A DNA stretch of 64,000 bases from Celeribacter marinus (GTDB taxonomy: Bacteria > Pseudomonadota > Alphaproteobacteria > Rhodobacterales > Rhodobacteraceae). Of the stretch, positions 25,939 through 33,964 are shown piece by piece. The stretch is from assembly GCF_001308265.1 (NCBI RefSeq), contig NZ_CP012023.1, positions 2,122,932-2,186,931 on the forward strand, in the 5' to 3' direction. Under the pieces are notes generated by a model. It ran no database searches. It worked only from the letters and a program-made list of their open reading frames with translations, and was not told where the DNA came from. The translations under genes were made by a program, and so were the position numbers. Numbering within the stretch: the first letter of the stretch is position 1; every line of letters begins with the position of its first letter.

Positions 25939-26667
25939 TCACTTGAACACAGGCGTATCATCGCCCTGCTCGCAGGCCTCGACGCCCAAGGCTGCATCGT
26001 GCTTCATCACCTCTTTGAGGTCTTCGCCCAAATGGCCCAAATGGGTATGAATCGCTGCCGCCGCGCGCTGTGGATCGCGCGCACGCATGGCCTCAATGAT
26101 GGCTGTATGTTGGGTGACAACGCGTTGACGGTTGCGTTTTTCCATCGCCGTCAAATACCGCGCACGCCACAGTCGCTGCAACAACGCTGTATGCATATCG
26201 GCGAGCGTTTCGTTGTGCGACATGCGCGCAATCAACGCGTGAAACCGCATGTCCATTTCGAACATATCAAGCGGATCACTCTCGTCAAAGGTGTCGGACA
26301 TTACTTGGGTCAGGTCACAAATCTCGTCAATCTCGGCATCCGAGGCGGCACGACAGGCGATCTCGGCGGATAGTTTTTCAAGATTGAGCATCACCTCAAC
26401 CTGATCCGCGAGGGTTTTGAAACTGGGATTCGCAACGATTGGCGAGCGAGCGCGGCGCAGAATCACCAAGCCCTCTTGAGCAAGGATTCGGATGGCTTCG
26501 CGCATGGGTGTACGGCTCACTCCAAGCTCTTCGGCATTATCGCGCTCTTTGATCGCATCACCAGGGTTCAGGCGACCCCTAAGGATATCTCGCCGTAACG
26601 AATGAGCTATTTTCTCCGGAAGGTTATCTCCGTGAAACCCGCCCTCTAGATCATTCAATTCGTTCAT
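25939..26667 (-). CDS. GntR-family (FadR subfamily) regulator of the sugar-acid regulon
   Basis: This 242-residue regulator has an N-terminal GntR winged HTH (KIAHSLRRDILRGRLNPGDA, then ELGVSRTPMREAIRILAQEG) and a C-terminal all-helical FCD effector domain. Its metal-binding residues are probably in the DMRFHALIARMSHN and HTAIIEAMRARD segments. The frame extends to 26742, but GAGG before ATG 26667 and the operator at 26730 argue for the shorter form. FadR-type proteins bind palindromes with a GTATAC-like core. Six TGGTATACCA sites occur in promoters of this region, two of them in the gntR-dctP interval, so this protein is the natural candidate for their regulator. The effector is probably a sugar acid or a catabolic intermediate. 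Confidence 0.9.
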   Translation of the reverse strand: MNELNDLEGGFHGDNLPEKIAHSLRRDILRGRLNPGDAIKERDNAEELGVSRTPMREAIRILAQEGLVILRRARSPIVANPSFKTLADQVEVMLNLEKLSAEIACRAASDAEIDEICDLTQVMSDTFDESDPLDMFEMDMRFHALIARMSHNETLADMHTALLQRLWRARYLTAMEKRNRQRVVTQHTAIIEAMRARDPQRAAAAIHTHLGHLGEDLKEVMKHDAALGVEACEQGDDTPVFK

Positions 26668-26729
26668 AAAAGTCGCCTCAAACCAAGAATATGTGTCTCC
26701 GTATTCAGCGACCATAACATCTTTTTTAA

Positions 26730-26743
26730 TTTGGTATACCAAA
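26730..26743. promoter_or_regulatory. GntR operator site 1 (gntR side)
   Basis: TTTGGTATACCAAA is a perfect 14-bp palindrome, about 63 nt upstream of the gntR start. It is one of six copies of the core TGGTATACCA in this window and probably serves autoregulation. Confidence 0.85.
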
Positions 26744-26788
26744 AGTTGTTGATTGTCGCCACGGGTTCGGTTTAGCGTCTTTCTTGTG

Positions 26789-26800
26789 ATGGTATACCAT
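26789..26800. promoter_or_regulatory. GntR operator site 2 (dctP side)
   Basis: ATGGTATACCAT is a perfect 12-bp palindrome with the same core. Its centre is 58 bp from site 1 and about 127 nt upstream of the dctP start. Two sites in one divergent promoter region allow looping or cooperative binding. Confidence 0.85.
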
Positions 26801-26921
26801 CTGATGTCGTGGCGTCCTCTGAAACGGGGGCGTACTCATCCGGGAGGGATGACGCGATACATAAAACGAAGGACAACCATGTCCCGGCTGTGGTCACGCA
26901 GCCATCCTAGGGAGGGATTTT

Positions 26922-27941
26922 ATGAAACTGACTTCAATTCTCAAAACCGCAGCACTCGGTGCTGTGATTGCTGTTCCGGCGATTGCACAGGACGTAACAA
27001 CACTGCGCATCTCCACGCACTACGCAACAGAGCACCCCTCGGGCAAGCTTGCTGCGATCTTCGTTGATGACGTAGAAACAATGTCCAACGGTTCCATCGA
27101 CATCGAAATGTTCTACTCTTCGTCCGTGGTTGCCACGACAGAGACTTGGGACGCTGCGGTAAACGGCATTCTCGATTGCGACATGACCGGTGGTGCATAC
27201 CAAACAGGTAAAAACCCTGCGTTCCAATTCGTTGGCGACATCATGGGCGGCTACGACACACCATACCAGCAGCTGTCATGGCTCTATTACGGTGGCGGCT
27301 ACGAAGCAGCACAGTCACTCTACAATGAGTACGGCATGCAGCTCGTCGGTTGGTGGATCTACGGTCAAGAATCGTTCGCATCTTCCAAGCCACTTGCAGG
27401 TCCAGAAGACTTCAAAGGTTGGAAGTTCCGTTCGCCTCCAGGTCTTGAAACCGAAATCTTCACCGAGCTGGGCGCAACCCCAATCGTTATGGACTTCACC
27501 GAGATCTTTACAGCGCTCGAAACAGGCATCATCGACGGCGCTGACGCCTCCGGTCTTGCAAACAACGTGGGCCTTGGTCTCTACGACATCGTGAAGCACG
27601 CCAACTACCCTGGCTTCCACTCCATGCCGTCTGACCACCTTGCGTGTAACAAAGACGTTTGGGATGGCATGACAGCGGCTCAACAGCGCATCATGGACAC
27701 AGCAATGCAGAAACTTTCCCTGCACACTGCGATCTCCAACGAAAAGAAGAACGCCGAAGCAGCAGCAATGCTCAAAGAGCAAGGTGTGACACTTTACGCA
27801 TGGTCCGAAGAGGACAAAGCTGACTTCCGTGCCGCTGCACAGCGCGCATGGGACGGTTGGGCCGCAAAAACACCTGAAGCAGACGCACTGGTCAAAAGCC
27901 ACCGCGCCTACCTCGCACAGCTTGGCCTCATCGCAGGTTAA
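26922..27941 (+). CDS. dctP: TRAP transporter substrate-binding protein (DctP family)
   Basis: This 339-residue periplasmic solute receptor has a signal peptide (MKLTSILKTAALGAVIAVPA, then IAQ). Its mature part is the DctP/TRAP fold with a WKFRSPPGLETEIFTELGA segment. That segment holds the arginine that normally binds the substrate carboxylate, so an organic or sugar acid ligand is expected. AGGGAGG precedes the ATG. A strong hairpin terminator follows before the permease genes, which should yield more receptor than permease. It is the first gene of the plus-strand regulon branch. Confidence 0.93.
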   Translation: MKLTSILKTAALGAVIAVPAIAQDVTTLRISTHYATEHPSGKLAAIFVDDVETMSNGSIDIEMFYSSSVVATTETWDAAVNGILDCDMTGGAYQTGKNPAFQFVGDIMGGYDTPYQQLSWLYYGGGYEAAQSLYNEYGMQLVGWWIYGQESFASSKPLAGPEDFKGWKFRSPPGLETEIFTELGATPIVMDFTEIFTALETGIIDGADASGLANNVGLGLYDIVKHANYPGFHSMPSDHLACNKDVWDGMTAAQQRIMDTAMQKLSLHTAISNEKKNAEAAAMLKEQGVTLYAWSEEDKADFRAAAQRAWDGWAAKTPEADALVKSHRAYLAQLGLIAG

Positions 27942-27976
27942 GCAAATGCGTCTCATGACGCATGGGTGACAAGCCC

Positions 27977-28010
27977 TGGCGGGCCCACACAATGGGCCCG
28001 CCATTTTTTT
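27977..28010 (+). terminator. intra-operon terminator between dctP and dctQ
   Basis: TGGCGGGCCC and GGGCCCGCCA form a 10-bp stem with a 7-nt loop followed by seven T residues. It is a textbook intrinsic terminator placed inside the TRAP operon. It should limit read-through so that the binding protein is made in excess. Confidence 0.88.
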
Positions 28011-28069
28011 CAAAAAAATGTCCGCCGCGTGAAACGGCTTAATCTCCAAACATAAAAAGGGAGGCCAGG

Positions 28070-28882
28070 ATGAATCAGGACAGTGTCTGGCTCGGCCCCA
28101 TGCGAGGTCCGGTCAAGAAATTGGCCATCGGCTTTACCGCACTTGCGCTCGCGGTGTTTGCATGGCTTGCCATCAACAAGATATTTACGACGGATGCCCT
28201 TGGCATCCATGAAATGATCCGCGCCGAGGGCGGGATTACGGCCAAGCTGATGCTTGGCTCTCTCACTGGGGCCATTTTGTTCGGATCAATCTATTTGTCC
28301 GACACCATTGGTGCCATTGAGGACAAACCAAGCGGGTTTTTCGACTACCTGTCACTTGTCACCTCGCGCATCGCCATGATTGCGATCGTCATGATCGTGC
28401 TGGTGATGTTCTATGAGGTGGTGTCGCGCTACGCGTTCAACAAACCAACCTTGTGGGCCAACGAATTGTCGCTCTGGATTGCTGCGTTTGTGTTCTTGCT
28501 TGCCGGTCAATACGCCATGCAGCAACGTTCACACATCCGTATCTACGTGATCTACGACCTCATGCCACGCTGGATGCAAAAGACATCCGATGTGATTTCC
28601 GTGTTGCTGATCTGGGTGTTTTGTTTCTGCCTCGTTTGGGGCGGGTTCAACGATGCATGGACACGCATGTTGCGCATGGAAACCTTTGGCACCGCGTGGG
28701 ATCCGCCCATTCCCGGGACGCTAAAACCCGCCATCCTATTCATTATCGCTCTCGTGGCTGTTCAGGCGCTCTCCAACCTCATCGCAGATTGGCACAAATC
28801 TCCTGAACATCATTCGCCTGCGGACGACATCGACGAAGAAGAGATTGCAATGCTGCGTAAAACACTTGGGGAGGACAAATAA
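28070..28882 (+). CDS. dctQ: TRAP transporter small permease (DctQ family), extended form
   Basis: This 270-residue membrane protein contains the DctQ core of four spans in its C-terminal two-thirds (YEVVSRYAFNKPTLWANELS, then the WIAAFVFLLAGQYAMQQRSH segment). It is longer than the usual 160-200 residues because the N-terminal 95 residues add about two extra membrane spans. GGGAGG lies upstream of the ATG, and the stop overlaps the dctM start by 1 nt. It links the DctP receptor to the DctM channel in the inner membrane. Confidence 0.9.
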   Translation: MNQDSVWLGPMRGPVKKLAIGFTALALAVFAWLAINKIFTTDALGIHEMIRAEGGITAKLMLGSLTGAILFGSIYLSDTIGAIEDKPSGFFDYLSLVTSRIAMIAIVMIVLVMFYEVVSRYAFNKPTLWANELSLWIAAFVFLLAGQYAMQQRSHIRIYVIYDLMPRWMQKTSDVISVLLIWVFCFCLVWGGFNDAWTRMLRMETFGTAWDPPIPGTLKPAILFIIALVAVQALSNLIADWHKSPEHHSPADDIDEEEIAMLRKTLGEDK

Positions 28883-30477
28883 TGGTCGATATCGGCACCC
28901 TCTCTATCATCGTCTTGTTGGGCATGTTTGCCCTGCTCGCGATCGGCATGCCCTTGGGCTTTGCCTCGGCGTTCCTCGCCGTTGTCACACTTGTCCTCAA
29001 GTTTGACGTGGACGTTTTGTTCAACACCTTTGGCCGTGGTCCCCTCTCCGTGTTGGGTCAGGCCGTCTACCGACAGATGACGAACTATGTTCTGATTTCG
29101 GTGCCCCTGTTCATATTTATGGCCTCTCTATTAGAGAGGACGGGCATCGCCAAAGACATGTATTCGTCGCTCAATCTGTGGCTCTCTCGTACCCGTGGCG
29201 GTATTGCGTTTGTGACCTCGCTCATGGCGGTGATCATGGCGGCGATGTCGGGCATCATTGGTGGCGAAGTGGTTCTGTTGGGCCTCATCGCCCTGCCGCA
29301 GATGCTCCGTCTTGGATATAACCAAAACCTTGCGATCGGGACAATTTGTGCGTCCGGCTCGCTCGGCACGATGATCCCACCGTCCATCGTTTTGATTTTC
29401 TACGGCCTCGTCACCGAGACCTCGATCAAAGCGTTGTTCACGGCATCCTTCTTGCCCGGGTTTATGTTGGCCTCCTTCTTTATGGTCTACATCTATGTCC
29501 GTACGCGGACTAGCCCAGAAATGGCCCCCCTCCCCCCAGAAGATCCCAATGATCCTCGTGGCTCCGAAAAGGGTCTGATGTTCCTTGGCTTCTTGTCACG
29601 CTTTGGCATGTGGGCCACCGCCGTCATCTTCTTGCGCGCGCTGTTCTTTACCTTCACAGGGATGAACACGGTAGCTGAAGGTGTCGATCCCATCACGCTT
29701 GGGATGGTCTCGGATCTGCCGTATCTCGCGGCTGCTTTTGCGATCTTTGCTGTGGTCGTTTATGTCGTCGTCGGCAAAGAGCGCACCTCCAAAGGTTGGG
29801 ATATGGGCAAAGGCCTGATCGCCCCAATCATCGTTATCGGCGTTGTTCTTGGCTCCATCTATGGTGGCATCACGGGCATTACCGAAGCGGCAGGTATGGG
29901 CGTTGTGGCTGTGTTCTTCATCAGTGTGTCACGCGGAGAAATGACGTTTGACATCGTATGGGACAGCCTGATGCGCACTTTGCGCTCCACAGGGACGATC
30001 ATCTGGGTGACGATCGGTGCGGCAGCGCTTGCTGCGGCCTATACACTCGCCGGTGGTCCGACATATGTGGCCAATATGATTGTGGCGGCAGACTTGCCGA
30101 CGATGGGGATCATCCTTGTGATGATGTTTATCTTCCTGATCATGGGGATGTTCATGGACTGGGTTGGCATTGTGTTGCTGATTATGCCCGTGTTCTTGCC
30201 CATCGTGCTGCGTTTGCCTGTTGAGGAAATCGGTCTGTTTGGCGAATTGAACCCGCGTCACGTTGCGGTTTGGTTCGGTGTTGTGTTCTGTATGAACATG
30301 CAGGTCTCGTTCCTGTCGCCACCCTTTGGTCCGGCAGCGTTCTACCTCAAATCAGTTGCCCCACCGCACATCTCGCTCACGGATATCTTTAAAGGCTTCT
30401 TGCCCTTTATCATGATCCAGTTGATCGCCCTGTCGGTTCTGCTGATCTGGCCTCCAATCGTCTCGATCTTCCTCTAG
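28882..30477 (+). CDS. dctM: TRAP transporter large permease (DctM family)
   Basis: This 531-residue membrane protein is the Na+- or H+-coupled transport subunit. DctM features include LLEVIGIP-like helices, the GIIGGEVVLLGLIALPQML segment, GSLGTMIPPSIVLIFYG and the C-terminal FLSPPFGPAAFYLKSV. It is longer than the usual 430 residues because of a central insertion at about residues 215-300 rich in charged residues and extra helices. It is coupled to dctQ by a 1-nt overlap. Confidence 0.93.
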   Translation: MVDIGTLSIIVLLGMFALLAIGMPLGFASAFLAVVTLVLKFDVDVLFNTFGRGPLSVLGQAVYRQMTNYVLISVPLFIFMASLLERTGIAKDMYSSLNLWLSRTRGGIAFVTSLMAVIMAAMSGIIGGEVVLLGLIALPQMLRLGYNQNLAIGTICASGSLGTMIPPSIVLIFYGLVTETSIKALFTASFLPGFMLASFFMVYIYVRTRTSPEMAPLPPEDPNDPRGSEKGLMFLGFLSRFGMWATAVIFLRALFFTFTGMNTVAEGVDPITLGMVSDLPYLAAAFAIFAVVVYVVVGKERTSKGWDMGKGLIAPIIVIGVVLGSIYGGITGITEAAGMGVVAVFFISVSRGEMTFDIVWDSLMRTLRSTGTIIWVTIGAAALAAAYTLAGGPTYVANMIVAADLPTMGIILVMMFIFLIMGMFMDWVGIVLLIMPVFLPIVLRLPVEEIGLFGELNPRHVAVWFGVVFCMNMQVSFLSPPFGPAAFYLKSVAPPHISLTDIFKGFLPFIMIQLIALSVLLIWPPIVSIFL

Positions 30478-30502
30478 GGGATCGACACACACATCATTGA
30501 GA

Positions 30503-30537
30503 CGGGGCGGCGGTCGATCCGCCGCCCCGCTTCGTTT
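30503..30537 (+). terminator. intrinsic terminator after dctM
   Basis: CGGGGCGGCGG and CCGCCGCCCCG form an 11-bp GC stem with a 5-nt loop, followed by a T-rich stretch. It lies 25 nt after the dctM stop and partly separates transport from catabolism genes. Confidence 0.75.
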
Positions 30538-30724
30538 CCTTGTGCCGTGGCGCGCCAGATCTCACGCGCCACCGCACAAGGATCACCTCACGCAAACCAT
30601 CACGCCAATCACATCCGCAGGCCGCCTCTTGCGCCCGTGTCACAAGCCACCTGCGAAAATGAGCCGTGACAAACTAACATATAAGCTGCACAACACATTT
30701 AAGCCCCAACACCCGAGGACCGCC

Positions 30725-32218
30725 ATGACCACCGTTCGCCTGTCTGACGCCGACAATGTCGTCACCGCCAAAACCCAACTTGCCATCGGTGACGAAGGCG
30801 CAATTGACATGATCCCGCGCGGCCACAAAATGGCGACCCAAGACATTGCCAAAGGCGAGGCGGTTTACAAATATGCGCAGATCATCGGCTATGCGGCATC
30901 GGACATTGCCAAGGGCGCGCATATCCACACCCACAACCTAGAATTTCGCAACGTCGAGGGAGCGGGTTACGAGTTTGGCACCAACCTGCGTCCCGTGGCC
31001 CCTGCGACAACCCCCGACACGTTCATGGGCTACAAACGCGACAGCGGTCGTGTCGGCACGCGCAACTATATCGCGGTGCTCACATCGGTAAACTGCTCGG
31101 CCACCGCGGCGCGCATGATCGCACAGCATTTCACGCCCGATATTATGGCCAACTATCCCAACGTCGACGGCGTTGTGGCCTTTGTCCACGGCACGGGCTG
31201 CGCCATGGGCGGGGATGGCACGGGGTTCGAATTGCTACAACGCACCTTGTGGGGCTATGCCAAAAACCCCAACGTGGGCGGTGTGCTGCTTGCCGGTCTG
31301 GGCTGTGAGATGATGCAAATCGACTGGCTGATCGAGGCCTATGGCCTCAAATCCGGTCCCACATTTCAGACGATGAATATCCAAGACGTGGGCGGTCTGC
31401 GCAAAACCGTGGCCCTTGGCATCAAAAAGATCGAAAGCATGCTGCCCGAGGTGAACAAGGCCACGCGCGAGGAATGCCCCGCATCGGAATTGATGGTCGC
31501 TTTGCAATGCGGTGGCTCGGACGCGTGGTCAGGCATCACCGCCAACCCCGCCGTGGGCTATGCCTGCGACCTCTTGGTGGCGCAAGGCGGCACAGGGGTC
31601 TTGGCGGAGACGCCCGAGATTTACGGCGCAGAGCATCTGTTGACCGCGCGCGCGGCATCGCGCGAGATCGGCGACAAACTGATTGATCTGATCAAGTGGT
31701 GGGAAGATTACACCACCCGCAACCGTGGCTCGATGGACAACAACCCCTCGCCCGGCAACAAGGCGGGCGGGTTGACGACCATCCTCGAAAAATCGCTGGG
31801 TGCTGCGTCCAAGGGCGGCACCACGCCGCTCAATGGCGTGTACAAATACGCCGAACAAGTCACCGCCAAGGGGTTCGTCTTTATGGACAGCCCCGGCTAT
31901 GACCCCGCTTCTGTGACCGGTCAGATTGCATCGGGGTGCAACCTTGTTTGCTTTACCACGGGGCGCGGATCGGCGTTCGGTGCAAAGCCGTCTCCGTCGA
32001 TGAAAGTGGCGACCAATACCGAGATGTATACCCGTCTGCACGAGGACATGGACATCAACGCCGGCACAATCATTTCGGACGGAAAATCCCTCGAAGAGGT
32101 CGGTCGCGAGATCTACGAGATGTGGTTGCGCATGGCCTCCGGTGAGAAAACCAAATCCGAAGAGATCGGCCTTGGTGATTTCGAATTCGTTCCATGGCAA
32201 GTTGGCGCGGTGATGTGA
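30725..32218 (+). CDS. UxaA-family sugar-acid dehydratase (altronate/galactarate dehydratase type)
   Basis: This 497-residue protein matches full-length UxaA. An N-terminal SAF domain (about residues 1-80) is followed by the large dehydratase domain. Conserved stretches are KRDSGRVGTRNYIAVLTSVN, HGTGCAMGG, LLAGLGCEMMQIDWL, LQCGGSDAWSGITANPAVG and ASGCNLVCFTTGRGSAFG. The cysteines in these motifs probably hold the metal. Family members dehydrate D-altronate, galactarate or related acids to 2-keto-3-deoxy acids. The frame begins at 30497, but GAGGA before ATG 30725 and the family N-terminus support the shorter start. It lies in the TRAP branch of the GntR regulon, so it probably acts on the imported acid. 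Confidence 0.9.
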   Translation: MTTVRLSDADNVVTAKTQLAIGDEGAIDMIPRGHKMATQDIAKGEAVYKYAQIIGYAASDIAKGAHIHTHNLEFRNVEGAGYEFGTNLRPVAPATTPDTFMGYKRDSGRVGTRNYIAVLTSVNCSATAARMIAQHFTPDIMANYPNVDGVVAFVHGTGCAMGGDGTGFELLQRTLWGYAKNPNVGGVLLAGLGCEMMQIDWLIEAYGLKSGPTFQTMNIQDVGGLRKTVALGIKKIESMLPEVNKATREECPASELMVALQCGGSDAWSGITANPAVGYACDLLVAQGGTGVLAETPEIYGAEHLLTARAASREIGDKLIDLIKWWEDYTTRNRGSMDNNPSPGNKAGGLTTILEKSLGAASKGGTTPLNGVYKYAEQVTAKGFVFMDSPGYDPASVTGQIASGCNLVCFTTGRGSAFGAKPSPSMKVATNTEMYTRLHEDMDINAGTIISDGKSLEEVGREIYEMWLRMASGEKTKSEEIGLGDFEFVPWQVGAVM

Positions 32219-32232
32219 GAAAGGGCTAAGTT

Positions 32233-33129
32233 ATGGCCGTTGCCCGCCCAAGAGAAGAACGCCTGACCGCAGGTGTATTGATCATGATTGCGGCCGTGAC
32301 CTGTTTTACGGGCATCGACACCTCGGCCAAATGGCTCTCCACCTACGGCTTGCCCGTGATGCAGATTGTATTCGTGCGCTATGCGATGCATTTTGCCCTG
32401 TCGGTCGCGTTCTTTGTCCCGCGCGACGGAATATCCGCGTTCAAATCCAACGTGCCCAAAAAGCAGCTGGTGCGGTCTGGGGCCTTAATGGTGGGCACGT
32501 TCATGAACTTTTGGGCGCTCAGCTATCTACCGCTGTCGCTCACCGTCTCCATCGCCTTTGCCACGCCGATGGTCGTCACACTCTTGGCGATACCGTTTTT
32601 GGGCGAAAAGGTCGGATTGCGCCGTGTTCTGGCCGTTGGGGTCGGGTTCATCGGTGTCTTGATCGTGGTGCAGCCATGGGGCGCGGATTTCCACTGGGCC
32701 GTTGTTTTGTCACTGTGCGCGCTATTGTCAGCCTCGTTCTACTACATCATGACGCGGATGATCGCGGGCGAAGAGGCCAATTCCACCATGCAATTGTGGT
32801 CGAGCGGATTGGCCACCCTCCTCATGCTCCCCCTCGCGGTGCAACACTGGATCTGGCCAAATGACATTTCGGGATGGATCGTGATGGGCCTCATTGGCAC
32901 CTTTGGGATGATGGGGCATGTGTTTGTGACAACCGCCAACCGGTTTGCGGATGCCTCGGTCTTGTCGCCGATGATCTATACGCAACTGATATCCGCCACG
33001 ATTGTGGGCTATCTGGTATTCGGGTCTTTGCCGACGGTTTGGACCCTGGTCGGGGCCTTTATCATCATCGGATCGGGCCTCTACATCTGGAACCGCGAAC
33101 GTGTGAAAAAGGCGGTCTTGCGGCCTTAG
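32233..33129 (+). CDS. DMT-superfamily (EamA) transporter
   Basis: This 298-residue membrane protein has ten predicted helices in two EamA repeats. The first repeat includes CFTGIDTSAKWLSTYGLPVM, and the second ends at VFGSLPTVWTLVGAFIIIGS. EamA members export or import small metabolites. The gene starts 14 nt after the UxaA-family stop, and a terminator follows at 33163, so it is the last gene of the TRAP branch. A role in exporting a pathway product is possible but not shown. Confidence 0.9.
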   Translation: MAVARPREERLTAGVLIMIAAVTCFTGIDTSAKWLSTYGLPVMQIVFVRYAMHFALSVAFFVPRDGISAFKSNVPKKQLVRSGALMVGTFMNFWALSYLPLSLTVSIAFATPMVVTLLAIPFLGEKVGLRRVLAVGVGFIGVLIVVQPWGADFHWAVVLSLCALLSASFYYIMTRMIAGEEANSTMQLWSSGLATLLMLPLAVQHWIWPNDISGWIVMGLIGTFGMMGHVFVTTANRFADASVLSPMIYTQLISATIVGYLVFGSLPTVWTLVGAFIIIGSGLYIWNRERVKKAVLRP

Positions 33130-33162
33130 AGCCTCTCACAAAACCCTAGCGCCTCTCACAAA

Positions 33163-33200
33163 AAAGGGACGGGCCACTGATGTGTGACCCGTCCCTTTCT
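33163..33200. terminator. bidirectional terminator between the EamA and SDR genes
   Basis: AAAGGGACGGG and CCCGTCCCTTT form an 11-bp stem with a 14-nt loop. It is symmetrical, with A/T runs on both sides, and lies between two convergent genes. Confidence 0.85.
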
Positions 33201-33226
33201 CGGGAGGTAACTGGTATCGGGCCGCG

Positions 33227-33964
33227 TTAGCCGCGTCCGATATAAGGCATTTTTGTCGCCATCACGGTCATAAACTGCACATTCACTTCAAGGGGCAAAG
33301 TCGCCATCTGAAGTACCGAATTGGCCACATGGTTCACGTCCATCACTGGCTCGATCGCGATCGATCCATCCGCTTGCGGCACGCCTGCGGTCATTTGCGC
33401 CGCCATATCGGACATGGCGTTGCCGATATCGATTTGCCCACACGCAATGTCAAACGCGCGCCCGTCGAGCGACAGCGAGCGTGTCAGGCCCGTAATTGCA
33501 TGTTTGGACGCGGTATAGGGTGCCGAGCCCCAACGCGGCACAGAGGCCGAGATCGACCCGTTGTTGATGATACGCCCACCTTGGGGATTTTGACGGCGCA
33601 TAATGCCGAATGCGGCGCGTGCCGCGATAAACGAGCCCATGACGTTGATGTTGATGAGGTTGCGAATGTCATCAACATTGGCCTCGTCAATCATTCCGCC
33701 AGACATCGACACGCCCGCGTTGTTAAACAGCGCATCGACGCGGCCCCATGTCTGATACGCAGTCTCGAACGCCTCTTCGACTTGGGTCTCGTCCGTGACA
33801 TCGGCGGGAATGGCCAGTGCATTTTCGTGGCTATCCGCCATTTCTTTGACGGAAGCAGCCGTGCGCCCGACGATGCCAACGCGCCACCCTGCGGCGAGAA
33901 ATGCGTTTGCAGTCGCTTTACCGATGCCACGCGCACCGCCTGTGATGATGATAGATTTGGTCAT
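33227..33964 (-). CDS. short-chain dehydrogenase (XylD-like operon)
   Basis: This 245-residue SDR has TGGARGIGKATANAF, NNAGVSMSG, and catalytic residues in GSISASVPRW and YTASKHAITGL. The C-terminus lacks the usual DGG ending and finishes MATKMPYIGRG, as in several sugar-acid or 2-keto-3-deoxy-acid dehydrogenase-like SDRs. Its ATG overlaps the XylD-like stop by 1 nt, so it acts with that dehydratase in the pathway. It could be the sugar or sugar-acid dehydrogenase of the route. The specific substrate is unknown. Confidence 0.88.
   Translation of the reverse strand: MTKSIIITGGARGIGKATANAFLAAGWRVGIVGRTAASVKEMADSHENALAIPADVTDETQVEEAFETAYQTWGRVDALFNNAGVSMSGGMIDEANVDDIRNLININVMGSFIAARAAFGIMRRQNPQGGRIINNGSISASVPRWGSAPYTASKHAITGLTRSLSLDGRAFDIACGQIDIGNAMSDMAAQMTAGVPQADGSIAIEPVMDVNHVANSVLQMATLPLEVNVQFMTVMATKMPYIGRG

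Noticed and set aside
33131..33163. 13-nt direct repeat GCCTCTCACAAAA, two copies after the EamA gene
   Set aside because: Only two short copies with 7 nt between them; consistent with local duplication and not a CRISPR or attachment site.
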